A stretch of 35,874 nt of DNA from an uncultured Thermoleophilia bacterium (GCA_903862845.1 CAIOZS010000002.1:1-35874), one strand, 5' to 3'. Numbered from the stretch's first letter, positions 24,226 through 31,913 are shown. Made by a program: numbers and translations. Notes: generated by a model from the letters alone, not told the origin.

Positions 24226-26724
24226 ATGGTCAACGCGGATGGCGAGACGGACGACCTCACGGCTCTGCGCGCCGAATGCGTGCGGCTGCGCGCGGAAAAC
24301 GCCCGCCTCAGGTCGCAGCTTGGGCTGACGAAGGCTGAGCCCTTGGCTCTGCCGCGCCAGGCCCCGCCCGCGACGAGGGAGCATGCGGCGAACCGCCGTT
24401 CCCCTGCGGCGATGGCGCTCCCTGTGGCTGCTCCCAGCGCGCTCGAGACCGATGGCCAAGTGGCCTCCGCCTCCCCCGTCGCTGCCAAGCTGGCGCTTTT
24501 CCGCACCCTCTTCCGCGGCCGCGAGGACGTCTTCGCGGTGCGCTGGCAGAACAAGGCGGGTCGGTCGGGCTACGCCCCCGCGTGCGCGCACGAATGGGAT
24601 CGCTCCGTGTGCTGCAAGCCCCAGGTCAAGTGCGCCGACTGCCCCAACCGGGCGCTGCTCCCCCTCACCGACGAGATGATCCGCGACCACCTCACGGGCC
24701 GGCACACCGTCGGCATCTACCCGCTGCTGCCCGACGAGACGTGCCGCTTTCTGGCGCTCGACTTCGACAAGGCCGAGTGGCGGCATGACGTCTCGTCGTT
24801 CGCGGGAGTGTGCGCGCAGTCCGATGTCCCGGCGTACGTCGAGGTGTCGCGGTCCGGGGACGGCGCGCACGTGTGGGTCTTCTTCGCCGGGGCGATCGAC
24901 GCTGCGCAAGCGCGACGGCTCGGCTCGGCGCTTCTGACCCGAACGACGGCACAGCGCCATGAGGTGGGCCTCGACTCATACGACCGCCTCTTCCCCGGCC
25001 AGGACACGCTCCCCAAAGGCGGCTTCGGCAACCTCATCGCCTTGCCCCTGCAGCGCCAGCCGCGGGACGAGGGCAGAAGCGTGTTCATCGACGCCGACTT
25101 TCAGCCGGCGCTCGATCAGTGGCATCTGCTCTCCCGCGTGACGCGGATGACGGCCACCGACGTGGCACGAGCTCTCGAGAAGGTGCTCGACGGAGCCGAC
25201 GCCCTCGGCGAGCGCATCGCCCTGGACGACGGCGCGGAGAAGCCATGGACCCTTCCCCCGTCCGGGCGACGGCCAGAGCCTCGCATCGCGGGGCCCTTCC
25301 CCGACGCGCTCGAGGTGGTGTCAGGCAACCTCGTGTACGTGAGCAAGAACGGCCTTCCGCAGGGCCTGCAAGACAGGCTCGTCCGCCTGGCCGCATTCGA
25401 GAACCCGGAGTTCCACAGGGCTCAGGCGATGCGACTTCCAACGTTCGCGAAGCCGCGGCTCATCAGCTGCGCTGAGGAGCTTCCCGGCTACATCGCCCTG
25501 CCGCGCGGCTGCTTTGACGCGGCGCTCCAGCTGCTCGAGGACCACGGCATCGAGCCGCGGCTCCGTGACGAGAGGACGGATGGCCAGCCGCTCGACGCGA
25601 CTTTCCACGGCGAGCTCACGCCGCAGCAGCTCGAAGCCGCCGAGGCGATCCTGGCGCACGACAACGGCGTCCTGTGCGCCGCCACCGCGTTCGGCAAGAC
25701 GGTCGTCGGTGCCTGGCTCATCGCCGCCCGGCAGGTCAACACTCTGGTGCTGGTGCATCGCCGCCAGCTGATGGACCAATGGTGCGAGCGGCTCGCAGCC
25801 TTCCTCGACCTGCCGCCTGCCGCGATCGGTGTGATCGGCGGCGGCCGCACGCGGCCGACAGGAGCGATCGACGTCGCCGTCATCCAGTCCCTCAACAAGA
25901 AGGGCGTGGTCGCTGACCTCGTGGCCGACTATGGGCAGGTGATCGTCGACGAGTGCCACCACCTCTCGGCCTTCAGCTTCGAACAGGTGCTGAGGCAGGT
26001 GCGGGCGAAGTACGTCGTGGGCCTCACGGCGACGCCCGTGCGCCGGGACGGGCACCAGCCGATCATCACCATGCAGTGCGGCCCGATCCGCTACCGCACC
26101 GACGCCAGGAGCCAAGCCGCAGCGCGCCCGTTCGAGCACAGGGTCGTTGTGAGAGACACTGCCTTCTCGATGCCCGCGGCGGACATCGAGCCGGGCATCC
26201 AGGCGATCTACTCCGCGCTCGCCGCGGACTCCGCGCGCAACGCCCTCATCGTCGCCGACGTGCTCGCCGTCGCCGCCGCGGGGCGCTCCCCGCTCGTGCT
26301 CACCGAGCGTACCGAGCATCGCGACAGCCTCGCCGCAGCGCTGGACGAGTCGGCGGCGACAGTGTTCATCATGTCGGGCGGGATGGGCGCCAAGAGGCGG
26401 CGGGCGATCGCGGAGGCGCTGGCAGCGACGCCACCCGAGGCCCCGCGAGTGATCGTCGCCACCGGCCGCTGCGTCGGCGAGGGGTTCGACGACGCGCGCC
26501 TGGACACGCTCTTCCTGGCCATGCCGGTCGCCTGGCGAGGGACGCTGCAGCAGTACGCCGGCCGACTGCACCGGGTGCACGCGGGCAAAGCGGACGTGAT
26601 CATCTACGACTACGTGGACGGCGGTGTCCCCGTGCTGGCGCGCATGCATCAGAAGCGGCTTGCCGGGTATCGCGCGATGGGCTACGTAGTGGCAAGTGGA
26701 GCCTCGCCGTCCGATTCGACGTAG
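24226..26724 (+). CDS. TOTE-type primase-helicase (AEP domain plus SF2 helicase)
   Basis: 832 aa. Residues 10-35 form a short coiled coil (LRAECVRLRAENARLRSQL). Residues about 88-330 match the archaeo-eukaryotic primase domain described from TOTE conflict systems: DVFAVRWQNKAGRSGYAPAC, a Cys cluster (CCKPQVKCADCPN), GIYPLLPDETCRFLALDFDK with the catalytic Asp pair (about 179/181), and VEVSRSGDGAHVWVFF with the His (about 215). Residues about 470-820 are a superfamily 2 helicase: CAATAFGKTVVGA, LVHRRQLMDQW, IVDECHHLSAFSF, GLTATPVRRDGH and QYAGRLHRVHAGK. TOTE proteins are proposed DNA-based conflict effectors. No nuclease gene follows directly; the PIN-ImmA pair converges. A 65-bp copy of its 3' end lies upstream at about 23603. 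Confidence 0.88.
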   Translation: MVNADGETDDLTALRAECVRLRAENARLRSQLGLTKAEPLALPRQAPPATREHAANRRSPAAMALPVAAPSALETDGQVASASPVAAKLALFRTLFRGREDVFAVRWQNKAGRSGYAPACAHEWDRSVCCKPQVKCADCPNRALLPLTDEMIRDHLTGRHTVGIYPLLPDETCRFLALDFDKAEWRHDVSSFAGVCAQSDVPAYVEVSRSGDGAHVWVFFAGAIDAAQARRLGSALLTRTTAQRHEVGLDSYDRLFPGQDTLPKGGFGNLIALPLQRQPRDEGRSVFIDADFQPALDQWHLLSRVTRMTATDVARALEKVLDGADALGERIALDDGAEKPWTLPPSGRRPEPRIAGPFPDALEVVSGNLVYVSKNGLPQGLQDRLVRLAAFENPEFHRAQAMRLPTFAKPRLISCAEELPGYIALPRGCFDAALQLLEDHGIEPRLRDERTDGQPLDATFHGELTPQQLEAAEAILAHDNGVLCAATAFGKTVVGAWLIAARQVNTLVLVHRRQLMDQWCERLAAFLDLPPAAIGVIGGGRTRPTGAIDVAVIQSLNKKGVVADLVADYGQVIVDECHHLSAFSFEQVLRQVRAKYVVGLTATPVRRDGHQPIITMQCGPIRYRTDARSQAAARPFEHRVVVRDTAFSMPAADIEPGIQAIYSALAADSARNALIVADVLAVAAAGRSPLVLTERTEHRDSLAAALDESAATVFIMSGGMGAKRRRAIAEALAATPPEAPRVIVATGRCVGEGFDDARLDTLFLAMPVAWRGTLQQYAGRLHRVHAGKADVIIYDYVDGGVPVLARMHQKRLAGYRAMGYVVASGASPSDST

Positions 26725-26734
26725 CCGCGCAGAG

Positions 26735-27253
26735 CTACCCGGGGCCGCGCCCCCTGGCGATCATCCTGGACCATCGCCGCTGCGCCGCCTCGACCTCGTC
26801 GTGCGGTAGGCGCGATCCGGAGGCGACGATGGTCTCCAAGGCGATCAGAGCCCCAGGCGGGTCAAGGATCATCGCGGCGACGAGCCGCTTGAGCTCGCCC
26901 AGCACACCGCGGACCTGGACTCCGGCATCGAGGGCCGCCTTGCGCAAAGACCCGTCGCCCGTCAGCAAGACGGCGTTGTCTGCTCGCGAGATCACGAGGG
27001 CTTCGGCGTCCGCGACAGACAGCGCATGATAGTGCACTTGCATCGTCTCGTGCTGCGGTAGCTCCATGCTCGTCAGATGCCGAACACGTACTCCGTAGCG
27101 CGCAAGATCGACCATGCGCCGAGCCAGCTCGGTGTCGGCGCTCGCGGCGAACCCGCCGACCACCGGTTGCTCGAGATTCGTGCAGCTGGCCGCGAGCAAT
27201 CCCGCCGTGCGCAAATCCTCGACGAAGCAAGCCTCAAGCACATGCCCGGGCAT
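26735..27253 (-). CDS. PIN-domain protein coupled to XRE-ImmA
   Basis: 172 aa. ATG 27253 is preferred over an upstream in-frame ATG because CTGGAGGG lies six bases before it. The start GHVLEACFVEDLRTAGLLA and the later LSVADAEALVISRADNAVLL and TGDGSLRKAALDAGV show the acidic strand-helix layout of PIN-like nucleases of the DUF3368/COG2405 type, though the first acidic motif is weak. PIN proteins cleave RNA, often tRNA, as toxins. The gene overlaps the end of the XRE-ImmA gene by 20 bp, a frequent arrangement in actinobacteria, so the pair is probably a toxin-antitoxin or stress module. It converges with the TOTE gene with a 10-bp gap. Confidence 0.75.
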   Translation of the reverse strand: MPGHVLEACFVEDLRTAGLLAASCTNLEQPVVGGFAASADTELARRMVDLARYGVRVRHLTSMELPQHETMQVHYHALSVADAEALVISRADNAVLLTGDGSLRKAALDAGVQVRGVLGELKRLVAAMILDPPGALIALETIVASGSRLPHDEVEAAQRRWSRMIARGRGPG

Positions 27254-28319
27254 CGACCGCCCTCCAGGCATCGCTCCTCAGGCGGCGGAAGTGCTCGCGT
27301 GGGCAGCCCGAGAGCTCGGCGGCGCGGCTCTCGGAGACAATGCCTTCGGCCCAGGCGCGAAGGGCCAGCCGCAGCATCCGCTGCGGTTCCTCGAACTCCA
27401 CGTCCACGGGCTCCCTGTCCTCCCAGCCGGCGCTCCTGGCCGCTGCCAAGGCTACCTTCGCGGCGGCAGGCCGGAGGATGCCGAGCTCCTCGGATCTGCG
27501 CAGCCAGGCCTGCATGCTGAAGCCGTACTTGCGCTTCAGCAGGGCAAGCTCGGCGGTGGTCACAGCGCTGCGGGACTCCCCCAGCTCTCGCCGCGCCGCC
27601 TCCGCGGGGACGAGGAAGGCGGCCGCGAAGCGGTGGGCGACTGCCTCACTGCCCTCCGCGCGCGAGTCATCGTCAAGAACGAAGTGCCCGAGCTCATGGG
27701 CGAGAGAGAACCGCTGGCGCTCCCCGGGGCAGGCCGCGCCGCTGCTCGGCAGGGTCCGGCTGACGACGATCGCCGGCTGCCCCTCGTTGAGCTCGTACGA
27801 GCACACGTTCATGGGGCCGGCCTCGGGCAGCACCAGCACCTTCACCCCGTTGTCCTCGAGGACGTCGACCATGCTCTCGATGGCGTCGCCGCCGACCTGC
27901 CAGTAGGCGCGAAGACGCTCTGCCGCGTCTTCGGGATCGCAAGTGAAGTCGAGCGCGGCGCGCAGGCCGGCGACGGTGGCGCGAGGCTGCTCGTCGAGGA
28001 GCTGTTCGAGCACGACGTACCGCTCCAGCCAGTCGTGGGCTTTGGCCTCGACCGCCTCCGCGGCTCGGCGGCTCTGTCGTTTCAGTGGCTGCCACCGATT
28101 GGACGCGACCGAGAGTCCAAGGTCCGCTTCTTGACGCAGCAGATGGGCAACGGGAACACCCAAGGCCTGCGAAAGGCCGACCAGGCGCTCCCCATCTGGG
28201 GTCACGAGGCCACGCTCGTACTTGGACACAGCAACATTGGTGACGCCGATCCGGCGACCGACTTCAGCCTGGGTCAGACCCGCGACGCGACGCGCTGCCT
28301 TGAGCCTCTCGCTGATCAT
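27234..28319 (-). CDS. XRE regulator fused to ImmA/IrrE metallopeptidase
   Basis: 361 aa from ATG 28319, with GGAGGGCGGAG directly upstream. Residues about 3-58 are an XRE helix-turn-helix (RLKAARRVAGLTQAEVGRRI, VAVSKYERGLVTPD). A helical linker follows, then the ImmA/IrrE domain: GVKVLVLPEAGPMNVCSY, QRFSLAHELGHFVLDDD (H208-E209-x-x-H212) and EAVAHRFAAAFLVPAEA, the zinc peptidase signature. Such proteins repress their own operon and cleave a partner or themselves on damage; ImmA of ICEBs1 cleaves a repressor. Here DNA binding and peptidase are one polypeptide, with a PIN protein as partner. An inverted repeat 29 bp before the start is a likely operator. Confidence 0.9.
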   Translation of the reverse strand: MISERLKAARRVAGLTQAEVGRRIGVTNVAVSKYERGLVTPDGERLVGLSQALGVPVAHLLRQEADLGLSVASNRWQPLKRQSRRAAEAVEAKAHDWLERYVVLEQLLDEQPRATVAGLRAALDFTCDPEDAAERLRAYWQVGGDAIESMVDVLEDNGVKVLVLPEAGPMNVCSYELNEGQPAIVVSRTLPSSGAACPGERQRFSLAHELGHFVLDDDSRAEGSEAVAHRFAAAFLVPAEAARRELGESRSAVTTAELALLKRKYGFSMQAWLRRSEELGILRPAAAKVALAAARSAGWEDREPVDVEFEEPQRMLRLALRAWAEGIVSESRAAELSGCPREHFRRLRSDAWRAVDARACA

Positions 28320-28347
28320 CTCCGCCCTCCAGTTACGAATGTCCTCA

Positions 28348-28383
28348 GTTTAGACCATGGTCATATCAATGCAAGTTCTAAAC
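28348..28383. promoter_or_regulatory. Candidate operator of the XRE-ImmA/PIN operon
   Basis: GTTTAGA (28348-28354) and TCTAAAC (28377-28383) form a perfect inverted repeat with a 22-bp spacer. It is in the most AT-rich patch of this part of the window, just upstream of the XRE start at 28319. The half-sites are two helical turns apart, as expected for an XRE dimer. Autoregulation is inferred. Confidence 0.55.
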
Positions 28384-28748
28384 CAATCCATTGCCGTGAG
28401 CACCCGTATCCGAAATCGCCAAGAGTGACGGCGGCCACCCAGTCGGCGCGATGGCGCAGTCTCGTTGACGCTTTCCTCGAGCTTGGCGAAGGCTGCCGGG
28501 CACTGCAAGGATGACGATCACGCGGCAGGGGTGACGTTCACGGGTGCAACGGGGCCGGGCTGTCGAGGGCGATGCGTACGTCGATGCCTTTCTCTTCGAT
28601 TCTCGTGTAGGCACACGGATTCGCAGACCGAGATGACATGCCCCCAGAGTACCGGCAGGCAGACAACCTGACGAGGCTCACGATAGGCCGTCGCGTTGAC
28701 GTTGGGGGCGTCCGCGGGGTCACGTTTGCGGGGCGAGGGCGCGTGAAG
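28384..28748. other. Degraded stretch; possible NYN-domain scrap
   Basis: No intact gene is seen. On the minus strand near 28560-28625 a frame reads YTRIEEKGIDVRIALD, which resembles the E-E-K-G-x-D-V-x-x-A-x-D motif of NYN/LabA-like RNases, but it has no start, no ribosome-binding site and nothing else of the family. CAAGGATGACGATCACGCGG at 28506-28525 is a copy of the dispersed motif also found at 30739. Confidence 0.35.
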
Positions 28749-29172
28749 TCACGCGCCCGAGTCGCAGAGCCTCGCCCAGCGGACGGCGACGGTGACGCGC
28801 AGACGAAGAGGCCGACGCGGAAACCGGACGGCCCGGTTTGGCAGCCACGTGCGCCCCTCCTCGTCCACGGCGTCCGTCCACATGACGGCGAAGTGGACAA
28901 TCATCCGCAGCCTGCGGTGCTTGTGGTGATAGTCGAGATTGTTGACGCCGCCGAACACGGGGTAGACGCCGTCGTGGGTGGCGATCGCCTGGGCCCGGGC
29001 CTGAGCCTCGTCCTCACTCAGCTCGACGAGGTTGCTGATCAGGTAGAGGCTCCGGAAGGCCAGATTCACGGTGGTCGCCTCGCGGTCGACCTTGCAGGTC
29101 ATGCCCCGCTTCGGGATCTCCCACTGAACGTCGCTCCGCAGGTAGCAGGGCTTGCCCGGATCGGCGACGACG
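28749..29172 (-). pseudogene. Truncated paralogue of the HD hydrolase
   Basis: From about 29168 down to 28848 the minus strand encodes PGKPCYLRSDVQWEIPKRG, TVNLAFRSLYLISNLVELSE, THDGVYPVFGGVNNLDYHH and TDAVDEEGRT, colinear with the C-terminal half of the HD protein at 13533-14126 and about 75 % identical. The N-terminal half, with the HIS...HD metal site, is missing; a different small gene (29185-29412) sits there instead. Four extra residues (ARAQ) are inserted after EDEAQ, and the stop is lost, so the frame runs on to 28749. The 626-aa partner is absent. It is a decayed duplicate and should be inactive. Confidence 0.75.
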
Positions 29173-29184
29173 CGTCGTCGCTGC

Positions 29185-29412
29185 TCAGCCCTTCTTCGGC
29201 GGCGGGCCCTTCTGCGTGGGACGCGGCCCCAGGTTGCCCCCGAAGATCTGGCGGATGTTGTCGCCCTCAGGGCCCAGAGGCGCTTCAGGACCCTTCTTGT
29301 CGATCAGCTCGTTGACGACCTCCGTCAACCAGCGCTCGCCGTTCTCGGTCGTCGGAACGCGATAGTTGTAGCCAAGCGCCCTGCACGCCTCTTCGTAGTC
29401 CAATGGCGTCAT
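29185..29412 (-). CDS. Small hypothetical protein, 75 aa
   Basis: ATG 29412 follows ACAGGAGGGCC, a strong ribosome-binding site, which supports a real gene. The sequence begins TPLDYEEACRALGYNYRVPT, continues ERWLTEVVNELIDKKGPE and ends with a Gly/Pro/Lys tail (PTQKGPPPKKG). No family is recognised. There is no membrane segment or signal. It lies exactly where the N-terminal half of the HD paralogue would have been, so it may have been part of the DNA that disrupted that gene. Confidence 0.6.
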   Translation of the reverse strand: MTPLDYEEACRALGYNYRVPTTENGERWLTEVVNELIDKKGPEAPLGPEGDNIRQIFGGNLGPRPTQKGPPPKKG

Positions 29413-29470
29413 GTCTGGCCCTCCTGTCGTGCTGGCTCCATCCTACCCGTGGGTGCCAGGGCGAGGCGCT

Positions 29471-29857
29471 CTACACACCGAGGCCTATGGCCATGGCGTC
29501 GGAGGCCTCGACGTTGGGCTCCTCCGCCAGCTCCCTGAAGCGCTCGAGCAGCTTCACCAGAGCCATGGTGTCCATGCCACAGTACTCGCGCAGAGCATCG
29601 AGGATGCGCTGCCGCTCATCCGCCGTGACGCGCCCGGCGGCCACGGCCTCGTAAAGCAACATGGCCGCGTCGCCGTCCTGGATGGCCAGACGGTCATACG
29701 AGAGATCGTCGACAAGCGCAGGCCCGACGTACTTGATCGACGTGAACGCGTGGAAGTCGGGATGCCTGACGTGCTGCTTGACGACTTCCTTCTCCAGGTC
29801 GAAGAGGCGAGCCTGGAAGGCGGCGACATTGGCGGCGTGCTCGGGGCGCGTGCGCAT
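29471..29857 (-). pseudogene. C-terminal fragment of a DUF2779 nuclease-like protein
   Basis: The frame from about 29857 reads ANVAAFQARLFDLEKEVVKQ, HVRHPDFHAFTSIKYVGPAL, DDLSYDRLAIQDGDAA and EYCGMDTMALVKLLERF. This is the closing part of DUF2779 proteins, the RNase-H-like exonuclease end in which D-L...V..H..HPDF.....SIK..LP.L......YC..DT.A...L occurs. Full proteins are several hundred residues long and start with a Cas4-like PD-(D/E)XK domain, which is absent here. There is no ribosome-binding site before ATG 29857. A 5' fragment of the same family lies at the window's end (35749-35874). Confidence 0.7.
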
Positions 29858-29928
29858 GGAGACATGTCCACCGTGTGAGAGACGGTCGATCAGCGCACCC
29901 CCGCACCGGGCGTGAGCTGGATGACCCC

Positions 29929-30225
29929 TCAGGGCCGGACGCGCACCATCTTGATCTCGAGGCGACAGCCGACGGCTTCCGCGTACTTCTGCAACGTGGT
30001 CAGCGAAGGTGAGTGCTTCTGGCGACCCCCACCCGCCTCCAGACGGGCCACTACCGACGGCTGGGTGGCCATCCTTCGGGCGACCTCGGCTTGGGTCAGC
30101 CCAGCTTCCTTCCGTGCCCGCAGCAGCTCGTCGAACAGGGCAAACTCCTGCTCCAGCCCGTCGTATTCCTGGACGAAGGCGGGATCCTGCAGCCATTCGC
30201 CGACCATTTCATCGTGAGTCTTCAT
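29929..30225 (-). CDS. XRE-family antitoxin (HigA-like)
   Basis: 98 aa. ATG 30225 is chosen because GGAAGGTG lies at the right distance; a GTG nine bases earlier is possible. The N-terminal part is a charged helix (EWLQDPAFVQEYDGLEQEF). An XRE helix-turn-helix follows at about residues 35-95: RKEAGLTQAEVARRMATQPS, VVARLEAGGGRQKHSPSLTT and LQKYAEAVGCRLEIKM. This is the usual antitoxin of Gp49/HigB-type RelE toxins and would autorepress. It overlaps the toxin gene end by 17 bp. The toxin appears internally deleted, so this antitoxin may act as an orphan repressor. Confidence 0.85.
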   Translation of the reverse strand: MKTHDEMVGEWLQDPAFVQEYDGLEQEFALFDELLRARKEAGLTQAEVARRMATQPSVVARLEAGGGRQKHSPSLTTLQKYAEAVGCRLEIKMVRVRP

Positions 30226-30520
30226 GGCGATCACCTTCCACCCTGCGTCTCTGCACGTCGGCCAGGCGCCTGCGGGCGACTTCGAGCTCCCTTAGCGGCG
30301 CCTTCGGGGACTTTCGCGCCATCCCGAGGCCCTCCTTGCCTCTCGCCCGCATCTCGAAGAGGCCTTGCCCCATGCTGCGCGTGAAGGGCATGCCCAAGTT
30401 GGGACCGAAGACGCGCATGCGCTCGGTGAGCCTGGCGTAGTAGGCGCGGACGCCCACAGGCCAGGCGCCGATCGTCTCCTGGACGTCGTCGCTGTAGTAG
30501 ACGATCTCCCAGTCCGTCAC
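30209..30520 (-). pseudogene. RelE/HigB (Gp49-like) toxin with apparent internal deletion
   Basis: 103 aa from GTG 30520. The N-terminal part is typical of PF05973: WEIVYYSDDVQETIGAW, RAYYARLTERMRVFGPNLGM and TRSMGQGLFEMRARGKEGLG. Family members then continue with about 20 residues of the form R-x-x-F/Y-x-x-x-G-R-x-I-V-V-L-H-x-F-x-K-K-T. Here the frame jumps from KEGLG straight to MARKSPKAPLRELEVARRRL, the C-terminal helix. That removes two core beta-strands, so the product is probably inactive, though the frame is open. The start has no ribosome-binding site but TATGCT lies eight bases before it, suggesting a leaderless transcript. The antitoxin gene remains intact. Confidence 0.7.
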
Positions 30521-30919
30521 GGGACAGTAGCATATTTGCGAAGACGTGCCCAGTCCGGCGAGTGGAGCTCGACGTGGCGCGGAAGCCCAACGCTTGGCGG
30601 AACGTGGTCGCGAAGTGGGGCGACCTCGCCATGCACCGAGGAGATTGCCGGGGGCTCGTAGTGGACGACTCCGCCACCGTTGTGCTCTGGACCATCGCTC
30701 ATGCCGTCCCGGAGCGCAGCGAGGGCCACTCCTCGGCACAAGGATGACAATGACGCGGCGACAGGTGGACGCTCCCGTTGCCGACGACCAGCGCGAGGCG
30801 GCGCCTCTGCGCGTAGGTCTTCTCGGTGCAGCGCGCCCGCCCATTGTCATCCTTGACGTCCGCTGATGCCCAGAGAATCATCGGGGTCAGAACGACGGAG
30901 CGCACCCGGGGAAGCGAAG
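30521..30919. other. Gene-free stretch with an inverted-repeat element
   Basis: Short frames exist on both strands but none has a ribosome-binding site plus recognisable sequence. The promoter of the RelE/XRE pair lies at its left end (TATGCT about 30529-30534). The 117-bp inverted-repeat element at 30739-30855 fills the right part. Confidence 0.45.
30739..30855. repeat. 117-bp element with perfect 14-bp terminal inverted repeats
   Basis: CAAGGATGACAATG at 30739-30752 is the exact reverse complement of 30842-30855. The left end matches 28506-28525 over 20 bp with two differences. A near match of the right end occurs at 33132-33144 (CATTGTCATCTTG), and 3479-3492 has a related ATGACAATCGCGCG. 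There is no coding capacity. It is a candidate second family of small non-autonomous elements. Confidence 0.6.
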
Positions 30920-31138
30920 ATGACTCATCCGCAGAACGCCGCCGGCGCGGCGCGGCCGGCCTCGAAGCTGCTCCAGTCTCGCGGCGTCGATCCCCACGAG
31001 CTCTGGACGAATCACGTTCGCCGACGGCTCGAGCACGGCTTTGACCCCAAGCTCGCCTGCCTTGGCCTGATCCTCGACTGTGTGCTCGCCGCCAACTGGC
31101 GTGTGCTGGACGAGCGCGCATTGATGTGGGTACAATAA
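30920..31138 (+). CDS. Small hypothetical protein, 72 aa
   Basis: ATG 30920 follows GGGAAGCGAAG, a moderate ribosome-binding site. Third codon positions are strongly G/C, as in the coding genes here. The protein reads ASKLLQSRGVDPHELWTNHV and LACLGLILDCVLAANWRVLD, mixed helix with a hydrophobic C-terminal half and no known family. Its stop codon is inside the TACAAT box of the next promoter. On the opposite strand part of this region weakly resembles BrnA (ELVGIDAA...RGRPR), so the gene could be a chance frame over a BrnA scrap. Confidence 0.4.
   Translation: MTHPQNAAGAARPASKLLQSRGVDPHELWTNHVRRRLEHGFDPKLACLGLILDCVLAANWRVLDERALMWVQ
31131..31136 (+). promoter_or_regulatory. -10 box TACAAT of a leaderless brnTA-type promoter
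   Basis: TACAAT ends seven bases before ATG 31144, the spacing of a leaderless mRNA. TGGACG about 18 bp upstream is a partial -35 (four of six). It would drive the toxin remnant and antitoxin. Confidence 0.6.
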
Positions 31139-31143
31139 ATACG

Positions 31144-31221
31144 ATGCTGGTGAGCTACGATCCAGCCAAGAGCGAGCGCAACGAGGCGGAGCGTGGCTCG
31201 GCATTTCGAGAAGGATGCGCT
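31144..31221 (+). pseudogene. BrnT toxin remnant, first codons only
   Basis: From ATG 31144 the frame reads MLVSYDPAKSERNEAERG, the D-P-x-K-x-x-x-N-x-x-x-R-G start of BrnT toxins. After about 18 residues the family sequence stops, and SAFREGCA leads directly, in the same frame, into the BrnA start at 31222. About 65-70 toxin residues, including the RelE-like catalytic core, are gone. The promoter is kept, so the locus is an antitoxin with the toxin excised, possibly made as a fusion with a 26-residue extension. Confidence 0.65.
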
Positions 31222-31512
31222 ATGCCGCGCAAGCCAAACCCCGAGCTGATTGACGACGACGCTCCTGAAGCCACGGACGAGTGGTTCAAAGAAGCACGGG
31301 CGGCGAAGGACGTTCTGCCTGGGTTGGTTGGCATTGATGCTGCGCAGGAGCTGCTCAAGCCCAAGCGCGGGCGGCCGCGTTCCACGAATCCCAAGGAGCA
31401 CGTGAACATCCGCCTGGATGCGGACGTGCTGCGCGCGTTCAAGACAACAGGCCGTGGATGGCAGACGCGGCTGAACGATGCCTTGCGTGACTGGCTGAGT
31501 ACCCACGCCTGA
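31222..31512 (+). CDS. brnA: BrnA family antitoxin, toxin partner deleted
   Basis: 96 aa from ATG 31222, with GAAGGA upstream. The sequence MPRKPNPELIDDDAPEATDE, LPGLVGIDAAQELLKP, RGRPRSTNPKEHVNIRLDAD and the closing WQTRLNDALRDWLSTHA is a standard BrnA antitoxin: acidic toxin-binding N-terminus and RHH-like DNA-binding C-terminus. It normally binds BrnT and represses the operon. Only the first codons of brnT remain upstream. A second, truncated copy of its 3' two thirds is at 23690-23888. As an orphan it could still neutralise BrnT toxins from incoming plasmids, an anti-addiction role, but that is inference. Confidence 0.85.
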   Translation: MPRKPNPELIDDDAPEATDEWFKEARAAKDVLPGLVGIDAAQELLKPKRGRPRSTNPKEHVNIRLDADVLRAFKTTGRGWQTRLNDALRDWLSTHA

Positions 31513-31724
31513 GGCTGGACGCCGGCGTCGAGCGGCACTCTACTGAGTGCGGCACCCTGGGGATCGAGTATGGCCGGCCCCACGCCGCGCCGACTCACGG
31601 GTGGACGCTGAGCCCCCGGGAGGAAGGTGGGGCCCCGCCGCGCGAGGATCATGACCAGCAGCGCTACTCAGGGGCCGACCAGCACGAGAGGCGCCCGCAG
31701 GCTGGCGCGACTCGCGGACGAAGG
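31513..31724. other. Intergenic, short inverted repeat
   Basis: There is no credible gene. The first 60 bp continue the similarity with 23889-23950. GGCCCCAC near 31575 and GTGGGGCC near 31629 are an 8-bp inverted pair about 45 bp apart, of unknown meaning. Confidence 0.35.
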
Positions 31725-31913
31725 TCACTCCTCCTCAGGATTCTTGCCGGGCCGCAGGAAGTCCACGCCGAGCTGCCTGGCCAGTGAGATCCCGTCGTTG
31801 TTGTTCTTCATCCAAATCGCAAGGAAGTCGGCAACGTCCACCGGCGATCCGGAGATGGACGCCGTCGGCACCCCCCTCTCACTGTCAAAGGCGACGAAGT
31901 TCACTTCACCCAT
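31725..31913 (-). CDS. Small hypothetical protein, 62 aa
   Basis: ATG 31913 follows AAAGGAGGGGTAGTC, a near-perfect ribosome-binding site, which is the main support. The product reads GEVNFVAFDSERGVPTASIS, then DVADFLAIWMKNNNDGISLA and RQLGVDFLRPGKNPEEE. It is soluble, acidic at the end, and matches no family I know. It is the most downstream of a run of small minus-strand genes (32272 to 31725) that may form one transcript with the small membrane protein 45 bp upstream. Confidence 0.65.
   Translation of the reverse strand: MGEVNFVAFDSERGVPTASISGSPVDVADFLAIWMKNNNDGISLARQLGVDFLRPGKNPEEE

Noticed and set aside
30930-31055. Antisense BrnA scrap (ELVGIDAA and RGRPR on the minus strand)
   Set aside because: The match is short with a gap, and the plus-strand frame in the same place has better coding composition, so chance similarity is as likely.
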